In this document: positions 12,034-24,422 of the stretch, in pieces | Position numbering within the stretch: position 1 is the first letter of the stretch | Layout of the letters: every line of letters begins with the position of its first letter | From: Cotesia glomerata | Lineage: Eukaryota; Arthropoda; Insecta; Hymenoptera; Braconidae | DNA length: 64,000 bases | Direction of reading: 5' to 3' | Assembly (NCBI RefSeq): GCF_020080835.1 | Contig: NC_058160.1 | Span: 5,025,515-5,089,514 of the forward strand | Notes under the pieces: generated by a model | Seen by the model: only the letters and a program-made list of their open reading frames with translations | What the model was told of the DNA's origin: nothing | The model's database searches: none | Program-made: the position numbers and the translations under genes

Positions 12034-12352
12034 TTTTAGTAGATTTCATAGAAGTCTAACTATTGCATTGGTCTTCATGATAGAACTTTTAAAAAATTTT
12101 GCTATATTTCGGCTATACTCGTCGAGCTGAGTCGGAAAATGCATATGGTTCAAAAGTTTATATATGTATGTATATATATATATATATATATGCGGCGCTA
12201 TATATATATCGGATATAACGCGGCTTGTCACGACGATAGCGTCGACAATTTACAACGGATCTCTACCAAACTCAACATACTTATTCTACAGATAAATACT
12301 AAAGTCAAGTTCGAAGATGATCTTAATCGGTCAAGTAATTTAGAAATACCAT
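12034..12352 (-). repeat. Interspersed repeat with internal (TA)n, copy 1
   Basis: The reverse complement matches 43400-43720. Matching blocks include 'cgaacttga(c/t)tttagtatt' with 'cagaataag', then 'gcgttatat', then a (TA)n microsatellite at the same internal position, then 'ataaacttttga(a/g)cca', and finally 'caatagtta...ttctat(a/g)(g)aaatct'. The element therefore carries the microsatellite with it. The open frames reported here on both strands are by-products of the TA run. Confidence 0.6.
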
Positions 12353-12360
12353 GATTTCAA

Positions 12361-13260
12361 AATTTTAAAAATCATAAAAATTCATATTTCTTCACTTTCT
12401 TACTCGAATAATTTTTTAATGGGATAACTTATTGAAATTCTATAAAATGCATCTGAAAGCTCTTTAAATAAGTTTCAATTTGAGTTCCATATCATATGTG
12501 AAGTCTTAAAATTATGTCCTATTCCGCTATGCCAATTATGAAATTTGCTATTGCACTGGTTTTAAAATTTTTCCGTTGATATATATTTTTGTCGATTGCA
12601 TAGAATTTAAAAACCCTAGTTTTCTATACAATCCTCGTTATATTTTTTTTCTATTCATGATGAAATCTACTTCCATTTCGGCTGGCGAATGGTCTTTTTT
12701 TTGTCCTTCCAAGTGTTCATTTTATTAAAATAAATTTTTACTACTTCTTCTGTCCGAAATAATTGATAATAACAAATTATAATCATAAATAGCAACTATT
12801 ATTATTAATTTTAAGACAACCCAATCCATTTAACAAATTTCAATTATTACTAACAATAATAATTATTGAAAATTACCAATCTTGAATAATAATAATAAAT
12901 AATAAATAGTAATCATAAATGTTGGCACACTTTCTCTCACCAGTGAATGAAACAGCCCTCGAGTGCATTTATCAATCGATAACAGCTGTCAGAAGTACAT
13001 CGACTTGATAATAACAAATAACAACTATAAATAAAATCCTCAGTTTTGAATTAAACGTTCTGGACAATGTTTCAGAGGCCTCTTGCCTCGTGCCTCTTGC
13101 TTAACAACTTGTAGTACCATAAAGTAATATTGTACACACCAGATCCAGTGTTCAGTGGTTCGGTCTTTTCATTACACATATATGTTACATATTATACATA
13201 TATGACCTCCTGACGCGTGTTGGAGCATTCATTGGACTTCGAAGTGGTCGTTTATTTATG
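12361..13260. other. Intergenic, no gene recognised
   Basis: AT-rich, with irregular runs of AAT/ATAAT units at 12760-12930. No coding frame with domain character. Confidence 0.4.
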
Positions 13261-13281
13261 GCCGTGAGTATTAGAGGTAGA

Positions 13282-13316
13282 TATAAATGTCGGTATTGCA
13301 AGCACTTAACAGTCCG
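13282..13316 (+). promoter_or_regulatory. Possible core promoter: TATAAAT plus initiator
   Basis: TATAAAT at 13282-13288 is followed 29 bases later by an ACAGTCC initiator-like sequence (A at 13311). That is the spacing of insect TATA/Inr promoters. The following 100 bases are less AT-rich, and a donor-like GAA/GTGAGC occurs near 13432. No first coding exon can be assigned; the 109-codon frame at 13420-13749 has no ATG at its start and no recognisable domain. Could be chance. Confidence 0.25.
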
Positions 13317-13759
13317 TATATCAATCAGACGCCAGGTCGGGCTACGACCTCTACTCGCCAAAAAGATTTAGCGTATAACAGTTAGTGTATACAATATATA
13401 ATATCTGTAATAGAAGAGAGTGGAGAACAGAAGTGAGCAAGACTTGGAGAGCCCGGCGTCTATATATCGCCAAGTATTTGAATACGTGTATAATATCTGG
13501 CAATTCTTTAAGACACATGACGTCCTGCTGAGTCTCAACCCACGGGATAGCTCATCCAATCTGTCGAAACGCACCATTATCATCGGTGCTTGGTGCGAAC
13601 TCTCCTGGCGAGATTCATGTCCAATTTTTACTTTTGCTTTTTTTCTCTGCTGTATTTTATTTTATATTATTTACTCTATTCAAGTATTGTATATTATATT
13701 TGTATACTGTATGCATTCGAGGATATGTATACATGAATTTTTAGAATAAATATTTGGCA

Positions 13760-14074
13760 TAGGTATGTATAAATACAAGCAAAATAAAGATGATTGACGA
13801 AGACTTTGATGGTCGAAGCGATAAAAAATTCAAATATAATATATGTTTATGAATTATAAATTTTTAACCAGTCAAAGGTCAGTATGAAACTCCTGATACT
13901 TTTAACAGCCGGTTTGGGCATAAAGTTAACATAGTAGCTTTGGCTTCAAAGATGTTAAATTGAGTTTAGTTGTTTACATTGATTTATAATTAATAAAATC
14001 TTCTTTTAATTTGTCGAGAAAAGTTTTTCAAACGCTGCGTAAGAAGGTGCCCGAATATTAATATCTCAACAACC
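13760..14074. other. Intergenic, nothing recognised
   Basis: AT-rich, no feature found. Confidence 0.4.
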
Positions 14075-14286
14075 ACACTGAAAAAAAATTATTTGAGAGA
14101 AAAATTCTTGAACCAAGACAATAATTTTGAAGAGGATAATTGTCTTAAATCAAGACGAAAAATTCTTGGATCAAGTAAAATTTCCTTAAATCAAGAAAAA
14201 TTTATTAGTTCAAGAATTTTTCTACTCAAATCAAGAAGATTAAGTTCTCCAAAGTAATATACTTGATTCAAGAACATTTTTTTTTA
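14075..14286. repeat. 'CTTGAATCAAG' repeat with ACACTGAAAAAAA end
   Basis: Begins ACACTGAAAAAAAATTATTT and contains repeated 'ttcttgaaccaag', 'cttgaatcaag'-like motifs in both orientations. It belongs to the same loose family as 9062-9525, 35730-35925 and 48113-48355. The right border is unclear. Confidence 0.5.
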
Positions 14287-15095
14287 TATGTAATTGTCTT
14301 ATTAATAAAAAATTTGAGGGTGGTTTCCAAAACTGCAAGAACCTAAAATTGTTTTTTAAGAAAAAAATTTTTTCTTCCTCTTTACATGAACGCGAGTAAT
14401 TTGTCGTGATACAAAAATTTTTAAGCATTGCTACACTGGAAAAAAGCATGTCCTATATCGACGTTCTAATTAGCAAATTGTCTAACTCCATTTTAGAGAA
14501 TCTTCTATTTGTACGAAAAAAAACAATTAGTTCAAAATTTATTATCACTTTAAAAAACCATTTAATACATTAATTATGATATATCATTATTATCTAATAG
14601 AGACATAATATTTAGGTTTGAATCATTCAAATAATTTATAATTCGATTATGGCTACATCAAAATGTTAAAAAATCACCCTCTAAAAAATAAGGAGTTAGA
14701 CAAATTGCTAATTAGACCATCGATATGTATACTCTATTTTCTATCTATACTATCACAATACTCAGTTTTAATTTTGGGCTTACATCTGTATTTTGGTAAT
14801 TTAATAAAAAAATTACAAACATTTAAAAAAATTTTCGAGTTGAAAAATTAAACTTTTTTTCATTGCCAAGTTGAACGTAATTTTAAGATTTTCGATAGCT
14901 TAGTGCTCTTTTTTGATTCAAAATTTTATAAACATTGTCCTTGAACTCGTAGGCAATCATAAATAACCCGTAAAATCACGGGTTTTAATGATTTAACAAA
15001 GAAATAAAAGTTTAAAAAATTTCAAAATTGTAAGATTGAATTTTTTTCTAATATTAAAAATGTATTTTATTAATTTATTGTCGTATAATAAAAAG
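14287..15095. other. Intergenic, nothing recognised
   Basis: AT-rich. Short open frames at 14240-14449 (-) and 14663-14851 (+) are low-complexity and unsupported. Confidence 0.4.
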
Positions 15096-15730
15096 TATAA
15101 AGTTCTTGAAAGGGAGGCTGGCAATGACCTGGTCGGCTCGGTGCTCGCTTTTCGAAAGAGTGGGACCCGGGTTCGATCCCAGCACGCATCAATATTTTTC
15201 AGTGATTATAATTAAAAATATGTGCGTTACGTTACGTTGCCAGCCTCTGGAAGTGGCAGAGATAGCCGGGCGGCACACGTCTGACTTGGGCGATCACACA
15301 TTTAAGCAACAACTTGAATGGGTGACCACTTTAGTCAGCGTTGGCTAGCGCGAAAGGATCTCTGGCACACTAGGAAAGAGGGAGCTAATGCTTCCAGGTG
15401 GTCGAGTAAAGAAGAGTTTCTAATCAATCACTGTAGACTTAGCCCAGCTCCAAAACTGTACTATCATGGGTTTTCTGTGTGGTTTCCCCATGATTCTGTT
15501 CCAACAGCCACAGAAAGGTGGAGTTCAGGGTGAAGATACGGTACAGAAAGCACTAAGTCGGTCCTGGCCACTAAAATCAGAAGCCATGAAGTGTCGGGTG
15601 GGACTTGCTGAGGTCCAATATGAGAAATAGAAAAACCGTAGAGCTAGGAGAAAAAGAGGAATCAGCCTTGTAAAAACCGAGAGGTGTACAAGTTAAGCAT
15701 AATAATAATAATAATATAAAGTTCTTGAAA
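15096..15730 (+). mobile_element. Complete SINE with 16-bp target-site duplications
   Basis: The element (15112-15714) is bordered by the identical 16-mer TATAAAGTTCTTGAAA at 15096-15111 and 15715-15730. Its head is tRNA-like: a degenerate A box around TGGTCGGCTCGG and a B box GGGTTCGATCC at 15171-15181. The middle (15290-15335) resembles 5S rRNA: CGATCAC....TTAAGCAAC, then ATGGGTGACCACTT, which are close to the 5S internal control region. The 3' part (about 15450-15700) is shared with the SINE at 49074-49564, and it ends in an (AAT)n tail. Perfect duplications imply recent insertion. It lies inside a CTTGAATCAAG-type repeat. The 80- and 71-codon frames inside it are not genes. Confidence 0.8.
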
Positions 15731-15920
15731 TGAAAAATTAATTTTAGCTCTCAAGAATTATTCTTAGCTGAAAAATTCAATTTTATCGATTGAAGATAAT
15801 ATTCTTTTGACCGAAGTTACAATAGTTATCTACCGAAGATAATAAAAATCTTGAACCAAGAAGTCAGAATTCAAGACAAAAAAGAATTTCTTAAAACAAG
15901 ACTACCAATTGCCTTAAAAA
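15731..15920. repeat. Rest of a 'CTTGAATCAAG' repeat
   Basis: Repeated 'cttgaaccaag', 'attcaagac', 'tcttagctg' motifs. This is probably the right part of the repeat into which the SINE at 15112 inserted. Confidence 0.35.
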
Positions 15921-16013
15921 GAAAGGTACGCTCAATATTTCTCATGGTCCCTTGAATTTTCATCTGTTTCAGAGTTTCTTCTGTAAATTTGTTGCAAGTT
16001 TTTTGGCTTTTAA

Positions 16014-16113
16014 NNNNNNNNNNNNNNNNNNNNNNNNNNNNNNNNNNNNNNNNNNNNNNNNNNNNNNNNNNNNNNNNNNNNNNNNNNNNNNNNNNNNNNN
16101 NNNNNNNNNNNNN
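16014..16113. other. Assembly gap (100 N)
   Basis: Exactly 100 N, the usual placeholder for a scaffold gap of unknown size. Frames crossing it are not meaningful. Confidence 0.99.
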
Positions 16114-19100
16114 TTTTTTTGTAATAATTGCGACAGTATCAATAATAAAAATTATCTGTCAAAATTTCTGTTATTTTCTCACAATATACAACGTCATAAA
16201 CCACTATAAAATATTATTCACCGGATCTCTATTATTCTGCACACTTACCCACAACATAGACACGTGGGCTTCTAATATCAAGTATGAGTATAAATACAAG
16301 AATGATAATAAGAATAAGTAATAAATAAAATGAAAAAAGGAGGTTTTTAAATGATAATTCAGTCAAAGATAAAAATAAAAAGTAGTGAAATTGGAGAAGA
16401 CAGGAAGTATAGTGTGTTTAAGTTGAGCTTGAAGCAGCATGAGCATCGCTTGAATGCCGAACAACGGCATAATAATAAAGGCCGTTGCAACTAGCGGTTA
16501 CTTGTCCAACTCCAAGCTGAGATCTAGATCGCAGATCTAGCTGAAATTAATTGCACACTCGCTAGGACGCCCGCGCACATTACATACCAATTCCTCTATA
16601 TTATATTTTATTTTATCACAAGCATAGAACATACACTTCTTCTACTGACAAACCATTTTTTATTTTAGTTACAACTAAACCGTTATTCTGTTATTTTCTC
16701 CTTCTATTATTATGTTGCGCTGTTACATAAATTCACTTACGTAACAACCGATCCGCTGATATATCAAATGATCTTTCTTATATTATACATATGTTTGAAC
16801 GTATTTCATTCATAAATTGAAGCAATTAAAATTATCCTTTGACTTCCAAAACACTATTGTACTTTTCAAATTATAATTTAAAAAAAAAAAAAATATTGAT
16901 TAATTATAAATTTTTGATTTTGAAACAAATATAATTTTAAAATAAATTTGGCAGAAATTGTGAGCCAAATTTTATGAATTTTTTATTTGGTTTGATACGT
17001 AAAAAATTTTCATATAATCTGCAAAAAAGTTTTAAAAAATTAATAAAAATTGAAAATGGCTTCAATTTTATAAGCAATAAAAATTATTTTTGAATAATTT
17101 TAAAAATCAAAAATAAAAATTTTCATTTTTCCGTCAAACATCAATAATCATGCTCTTTCATGAGTTCCTGTCAATTTAGCATCATCACTATCCTATCACC
17201 ATCTACCACCAGTAGCAGCACCAGTAACCTCATTTTTAACGAGCGTCAAAAAAATACCCAAAAAATTATCTCTCCTATTAACCACCTGTTGTCCCTACAG
17301 TTTTTCAAGTTGACTTGCAAAATTACTTGCCACAACTTATTGTCTACTTTCTCGCATTAAGCACCTACCTGCATTATTTCTAGGTCCTTTGGGGCGGAGC
17401 TAAATATTAAACAAGCAACAGATTAAATTAAAACAGATTTTTGATTTTTGTTTCGGGTAAAACTGACACTTGCCGACGAAAAAATTGAAGTCAAACAGAA
17501 ATTACTTCGGCTAAGCAAACTTAGACTTCAACTTTTCTGGAGAAAATCATCCAATTTTATATAAGCAGGAGTAAGGTAGTAAATTTACTTGGTCGTAGGT
17601 TACTTACTTAAAGGACCATTAGGATCTTAATCACACCTGCATAATGTAAGTACATGTGCTGTGAAAACAACTCAACTTGGCAAAAGTCCCATTTAATCCG
17701 AGCGTTTTTCTGACGTATTGTGTGTTAGGTTTTAGGTCTTTAAATTTTCTGTTGAATGCATCTTTGTCAATTACTGTAAATATTATAATATTAATTATAC
17801 ATAAGTTAATTATCTTAATCACTCTTACATCAAGGAAAAATTCTGAATCTCAAAAAATCATGATTTTAAATAAGCTATTTCTGAAGTAAACTTGTTACTC
17901 AATATTATTGTTTTTTTTTTTTTTTTTTTCGTATTATCATAATTAAAATAATATATAGAGAAAAATTTGCCTTCTTATTGATTATTAAAAAAGGTATTAA
18001 CAAAAATAAATAGTTAAGAAATAATTATAATAAAAATAAAACTTAAACTATCGATAAATTCTGATGATAATTATTGTTTAAGCATATTTTAAATGAAATA
18101 TTGAAAAATAATTGTCATTTATTTCATTATAGTGAAAAAGAAACTTAGTTGTTAGGTTCCTAAATATAATTAAGTTAAATAAACATTTTTTGTAAATATT
18201 TCAAAGAAAATGTACTTGAATAATGATTAATATAGAAATTTTTAGTTCAATTAGTTATTTTATATTTTATCACAAATATCCCTTAGTTAGGCCTCATTGT
18301 CGACCCCTACTTTTTTAAAAATTTTTTATCTAAAATAATGTCAAAAAATTTTTATTTAATTTAAAATATTGTTGGAATATAAATAAATTTAGCCAACCCT
18401 TTTCTTGTTTTTTTCTGTTAAAATTTCAGAAACTATATCCTTATAAAAAAGTTGAAATACACCGAATTTTTATAGTCACTTCCCGCCTTACTATATACTA
18501 TACTATCAAACCGGCAAATTTATACATGATTTTACAGTCGAAAGTCGAAATTTAAGAAAGAAATTATAAATTCCCATTCCCATTTATACTCATAATTCGA
18601 AGCTAATATATGATAAAAAACCAGGCGGCAAAAATTTATACGTTTAATTCGGATAGTTTAATTTAAATAATAAATGAAGTGCAAACGGAGATACAATTGA
18701 CTGGACTAATATAACCTTGACTCGGTCTCTTAAAGACCTTGGTAATGAGAATGAGAAAGACGAAAAAATCTAAAATAATAATAAAATTCTTCGGCTATAT
18801 TAACGCTGAATATATCGTATATAGTAGGACCGTTTATGACGGAGGATGAAATAAAATCCCGAGTATATTCCAGTCACTCGTGTCCGACGACTCGGGACTC
18901 GGACAGATAGTTATTTTACCTCCTAGAGATCTAGCTGTAATTTAACTCATTCTTTCTTAGTTTTTTTTATCTCTTTCATTTTTTGATATCATACTTTTAT
19001 TTTATTTCATATTTAATATTACTATTCCTTTTAATTCATTAATTATCTTGTTCAATAAATAATTTTATTTATTATTTTTATTATTATGGAAATAGCACAT

Positions 19101-20749
19101 GGATATTTATATATAAGGACAATGTATAATTTATTATACAGTTTTGTTCGCAGATTAATTTTGATATTTATAGCCACGGTTTTGTAAATTTATTAATTAA
19201 AAATCAGTTTTTTTCTATTATATTTATTTTTTTAAATTTATATCGATGACATAAGTGAAATTTAAGTGATTTATTACCAGACATATATTAATTTTATTTT
19301 AATGATAAGAATTAAAAAAAAATTAAATAATGATAATTATAAAATCAGATTAAAGAATTTATAATTGAATTTTATTTTATTTTTGGCTTTTTTTTTATCA
19401 TAAAGAATTTTAATAATAAATTAAATAACCAGAAACATAAATTTTCACGTAATCAGCGTCAATTTAAGAAAATTTATATGACTATATGTATTTCAGCATT
19501 AAGACTATGAATTTATGTACACCACGAAAAGCGCTAATTCCATTTGGCCTTATCATAAACTCTGTAATATAAGGCTGTTGCATAATTTAAGAATAAAAAA
19601 AAAAATAACAAGTCCTGACAAGTGCAGTACCCTGTTGATGGGTCGGGTGAAATTGTCACCGGGTCCATAAAAAAACTGAAAAATAGACAATAAATGGAAG
19701 GACGGGATAAATAAATGAAAAAGGATTCGTTTATTTTTTTTAGTATCGGCTGTTTGTACTGGCGCCCAACTACTATAATATAAGCCGCAAATAGTGTATA
19801 GAAAGGTATAGCTCTGAGGTAGAAGGTAAGACCAGATAAGAGTGTGTGAGAAAACGAGTGTGATAAACATGTCAGGCAGAACTGGACCCCCTGCGGGGCT
19901 GCTTGGCGTCAGAAACCTTTACTCGAGATTATACTCACACAGGACGAGAATCTTGGATCGCTTTTCATTTATTTTTAGCTTTTTTAATCGCGGACTGACA
20001 AAACCGTTGACATGTAACTTTTACGCTGGGAGTTGCTACGGTATTGCTGATTCTGGAAGGATTTTTTATAGGGAAGTTTATTGTTTGCTTCCAAGTAAAG
20101 GACTTTTTTATTTGACGGGATGGTTTAATGGAATTTTTCTAAAAAAATTTTCTGATATGTTCTGACATTTTCACATGAAAAAAAATTTTCTTTAAAATTT
20201 ACTGTTATAGATCCACTTTTAATAATATTTAATAATATAATATACTTAATTTTTTAAGGTTATTTTGCTTGAGAATATATATAGAATAATAACTAATAGT
20301 AACAAAAAATTACAAATGTTTTTTAAGTAAATTTTTACAAATAATATTTAACTATTAGCATAAAATTTTATTAAAATAATTGTATAAAACTTTATTAGAA
20401 TAGAATTAAACGTAATTCAGGAACAACTGATCACTGAAATGTGTAATTTTTTATACTGCTGAAACATCGAGAGCGATTACAGAGCCGGTTCAAAGTTGGT
20501 GGACAATACCTTTACTTAAATTCATTTTTACTGGGAGGTGGAGACTCCGGTAAATTTTTTCAGTAGTTTCAGTAAGAAATTTTTATTTTACGGTTATTTT
20601 TAATACTTAAATAATTGAAAATAATTTTTCATCTAATATTAATTTTTTACGTTTGATATTTTTCACTCGTACATTATAGTAGAAATTAATGGAACTTATC
20701 GATATCTTTTAAAATTGTATGTTTTGTGAATAATTATCAGGAAAATTGT
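16114..20749. other. Long intergenic stretch, no gene recognised
   Basis: AT-rich with a few more mixed stretches (16430-16580, 18800-18950, 19840-20060). At 16520-16548 a palindromic GAGATCTAGATC-G-CAGATCTAGCTG is visible. The open frames of 66-107 codons at 17160, 17677, 19553 (-) and 19842 show no domain, signal peptide or plausible splice context. The 19842/19553 pair overlap on opposite strands, and I support neither. Confidence 0.4.
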
Positions 20750-20933
20750 ACACAGTGAAAAATTTTGCGTCATTGCGTCAAAAAGTTTTGTGTTAAATTT
20801 AATACTTTTAAGTGTTAATTGAACATTTATTTGTCATTCTCTTAAATCAACGCAAGAAACTGTTAAATACTTAACACAAAAATTTTTAACACACATTTAT
20901 TTGACATAATAACGCAAATTTTTTTACTGTGTA
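20749..20933. mobile_element. Short MITE with TACACAGTGAAAAATTTTGC ends
   Basis: The left end is TACACAGTGAAAAATTTTGC, followed by GTCATTGCGTCAAA. The right end is the complementary AACGCAAATTTTTTTACTGTGTA. The inner arms repeat 'tgttaaatacttaa' and 'aagtgttaa' in inverted order. A fragment of the same family lies at 56613-56644. Confidence 0.7.
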
Positions 20934-21052
20934 ATTAAATTAAATTACTTTCATTTTCACGGTAGTTTTTAGTAGAAAAATTTTTTCCCTGCATAAATGA
21001 TCTAATGAACATATTACTCCTCATAGACTTTCTCTCAAGTGGCTAAACATGA

Positions 21053-21286
21053 AAAGAAGAGGATCAAAACATTAGAAGATCAGAAAGAATAGCAGAAAAA
21101 TATAATAACGTCATGTTTAAAATACCACACTTTACTACAAAATCATATGAGCATTCATTTGTAGTATCTGCGATACGGCTTTGGAGAGAACTGCCAATTG
21201 AAATTATCGAATCTCATAGTTTAGAAACATTTGAAACAAAAGCTTTTGAATTTTTTATGCAATTAGAAATTGATGGTAAATTGTAA
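21053..21286 (+). pseudogene. C-terminal end of a CR1/L2-like reverse transcriptase ORF
   Basis: The frame is open from just after a stop at 21050-21052 to the stop at 21284-21286. It encodes the usual C-terminal tail of CR1/L2-type retrotransposon proteins: RRSERIAEKY, then IPHFTTKSYEHSF, then AIRLWRELP, then SLETFETKAFEFF. The pattern 'R.S.R......P..RT..Y..SF...AIRLWN.LP..I..S.SL..FK' is characteristic. A frameshift or stop upstream breaks the frame, so it is dead. It is followed by a 3' UTR and an (AAT)n tail. Confidence 0.65.
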
Positions 21287-21575
21287 GTCTCAGATAAATC
21301 TGGATTAATCTTTAGAAGCTACATGTATAATATATCACTGCATTATTATGTTAATTAATCCAAATTTATCCTACCATCATCATTAAGTAAAATTATTATT
21401 GCGATATAATGTATCATATGTATAATGTATCATTTGTATAATGTATTACTTATCATGGTAATACTTGCTATAACTATACGTGTATTTATTCTTATCTTTA
21501 TACTTAAATATTTGTAATTTTGCCATTCGGCTTGCTGCCTTGGCATTTAAACCAAATAAATAAAAATAATAATAA

Positions 21576-21669
<94 letters not shown>
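21287..21669 (+). mobile_element. 3' UTR and (AAT)n tail of the CR1/L2-like copy
   Basis: The sequence after the stop ends with 'ttgccattcggcttgctgcc', then 'aaataaataaaaa' and a pure (AAT)n run at about 21576-21669. The poly-Ile and poly-Tyr frames on both strands here are artefacts of the triplet repeat. Confidence 0.7.
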
Positions 21670-23146
21670 GGGGCGGATAAGAAAATTTTCCACATCAGAC
21701 CAATCAACAAAATTTTTCACGGGTTCTGTCATTTGATTGAGATAAAATTTTCCTTATTTTGTTAATTATATAAAAAATAGCTTCTATATATAATTTATAA
21801 ATATATGATTTCATGCGTATTTTTAAGCAGTATAATTGCAGTATTTTTCAGCATTGAACCTCCTCAAGATTTTTTGGTATCAAATTGAGTAGACATTACG
21901 ACAGGTGTAAATACCTGTCTGTAGCAGCATCCATCACTGATTTAAAAGTTGACGAGGTAAAAGGTGAAGGCGTCATGCTTTCATTATAAGCAGTTGAGTT
22001 GAGCATGATTGAAATTTCGCCGCCAAGGTGTCGGGCTAGACATCAGGTAAATCGATATACAACCCCAGTGTAAGTATTTACATCGTCATTGTCTCGATCT
22101 CGATTACTTCTTATGGATTCTTAATAAACATTTCTCGAGTACTGTGACTGTGAATGGGAGAAGAAATAAAAGAATGAGAAATAAATAAAATGGGCATTAC
22201 TGTTGCCTCTGGCCCTCAGCCTCTCAACTTTCTCAAAAGGCTCTCGAGATGTGCCTAAAAAAATATTTACATGGCCCCAATACTTATTAAAGAATAAAAC
22301 GTTTTGGGCAGTATGTAGTACCCGCAAAATATAATAGAATCAAGTAGGGCGTGTCAAACTGATGATGCCGACGATAATAACAGGGCATGCTTCTTTTTTT
22401 CTCACTTTATTTATTTAAGATCGTCATCCATTTTATTGTGATAAAAAATCATTTTTACTCTCTTCTACCTTCTATGCTTCACTTATTCATCACTTTTTTT
22501 TGGCTCTACACAAGTATAATTATCGAATTAATAGATTAGTGTTAAAAACAAACAAGTGTGGAATTTTTGAGAAATTATTTTTTAAGAATCAAATATTTTT
22601 TTTAATTCTTTTGAAAGTTGTCGAAAATAATTTATTGAGGTAATTGATTCCATAAAAATTATACTTAATATTTTTTTTCAACGATAAAAAATTTTTTTTC
22701 TCAAGAAGAAACTTCAATAGGTTATTGCTATTGGTTTCTTTCTCACGCACTAGTGCTGCTTCTCTTTGCAGACTATCGCTCACTTATTTCCACTCACGTA
22801 AAATATCGAAAGTCGCTAATTTCAAACATTTTTTATAAAAAAATGAATACCGCTTGTTTGTGTTATTTTTGATAAAAAATACTTGTTATAATTTCAATTA
22901 AATATTCTCAGTTTTTCAAAAAAACCTAAGAAAAGTATGGTTGTTATTCAATAAAATGTTCACTTTAACTACGGTCAGGATAGAGAATACATTTTAGATC
23001 TACAATTTTTAATTGCTAATATTTCGAAACTTAGCACCGCAAGAACTATTAAAAAAAATTTATTCGTATAGAGGACACTTAACAATACGCGTATTCAAAA
23101 ATTTAAGAATATTGTAAGAAAAGGAATTTTGAGCAATACCTCCTTA
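21670..23146. other. Intergenic, no gene recognised
   Basis: AT-rich. Frames at 22121-22327 (-) and 22589-22783 (-) are low-complexity and unsupported. Confidence 0.4.
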
Positions 23147-23291
23147 AAGAATAAATTGTAGTATTTAAATGATAAATATTATAACGTGAATAGTAAAATC
23201 ACGATTTTACTGTTTAAAATAGTAATATTTAGCAGTTGATCATTACTTATTATAAATCGACTATTTATTACAGTTTACTTTTTTCCGTGTG
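23147..23291 (+). mobile_element. Partial copy of the CACGGAAAAAAGTAAACTGT MITE
   Basis: The right-hand 145 bases of the family described at 3378-4138, same orientation, including 'gcagttgatcattacttatt' and the end ACAGTTTACTTTTTTCCGTG. The left end is missing, so it is a truncated or solo-end copy. Confidence 0.75.
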
Positions 23292-24316
23292 GCATTTTGA
23301 ATTTGTTTTTGCTATAGGGTAGTATAATGATATCATTTTAGAACAAGATAATTAAAAGAGGCTTAATCGACAAGTCTGTGAATAATAACCCATTGATAGT
23401 TAGCAATTAAATGTTAACGAGTCATTAAAATAGAGATGATGATGATGGCTCGAGCCACTGCAGCAGGTAAAGGGTGTGTTGCTGTCATGCGTTTAATTAC
23501 CAATCAGAAGCGCTAGCTCGATCCTCGGTCTTCCCGTCTTTCCGTCTTTTTCACAACGTTACTCATAAATATATCCGCGTCTTGTTCACGATTAAAAGGA
23601 GTAAGAGCAGATATAAGAGGGAACTACCGGAAACTTCCTACGAGTCTTCCTTCTTAAGTTGGAGCACTGTCTTATATATTACTTGTGTTCATAGTGTGCC
23701 GACTCGCATGCTTTATTATACTCTTATATGTAACAGCTGCACGCGAAACGACGCGCATAATCATCTTTGATAGCAGATCTCCTGATTCTTTTCGATCACA
23801 GGAAACTTGCACGCTTTTCCGGCGTTTTATTCTTTTATTTTTGTTTCATTTGCATTTTTATCGTAACACTTCGTCAACTATTTTAAGTTATTTCATTTCA
23901 TTCATTCCTTTTTAAGCGTTCACGGTTAATGCATACCTAACAATATCATTACGTTATTCATTTATCTGACTCTTGGATGCATTTATGGTAAATAAAATTA
24001 TTTAGAAGTGTTACTTCTGAAAAATTGGTGCATGAATTTACACTTACGATAAGGAAATAATAAATTTTTATGATAACAATCGTGAAAAATTGGACTTCTT
24101 ATTATTTTATTCATACAAATATTTTCACAATAAATCTAGCAGCAATTTTTTTTATCAACAACCAAAACTTATTCTAAACATCTATTTAATAAAAAATCAA
24201 AATGTAGATTTTTTATGTTAAAAAAAGTTTTTTTTTCAATCAAAAAATTGACTTTTTTTAATTATTCTATTTTTACAAAAATTTAATAGATAAAATCCTT
24301 CAAGATGATATAAAAC
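23292..24316. other. Intergenic; moderately GC-richer part at 23440-23800
   Basis: 23440-23800 has mixed composition and overlapping short frames (98 and 76 codons) without domain character. It may be a regulatory region or an untranslated exon. No firm evidence. Confidence 0.3.
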
Positions 24317-24422
24317 GGACCTCAAAACGTCGAGATCCGATGAAAACTCGATTTTCGAAAGACGGGGTAAAACCAATAACTTCCCGATTTTTGAAAATTT
24401 TCAATTTTCTTAGCGGGAAGTT
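24317..24422 (-). repeat. Fragment of the AACTTCCCGCTAAG repeat
   Basis: The reverse complement equals the first 106 bases of the repeat copies at 32431 and 58097, including AACTTCCCGCTAAGAAAAT and 'gggaagttattggttttacc'. It is the third member of the family in this window and is 3'-truncated. Confidence 0.8.

Noticed and set aside
13420..13749. 109-codon frame with hydrophobic C-terminus
   Set aside because: No ATG at the start, no domain, and an overlapping frame on the other strand.
15106..15533. 80- and 71-codon frames
   Set aside because: Fully inside the SINE at 15112-15714.
19553..20165. Overlapping 105- and 107-codon frames on opposite strands
   Set aside because: No recognisable domain; neither has supporting start context or splice sites.
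21504..21765. Open frames encoding poly-Ile, poly-Tyr and poly-Asn runs
   Set aside because: They are translations of the (AAT)n tail of a CR1/L2-like element, not genes.
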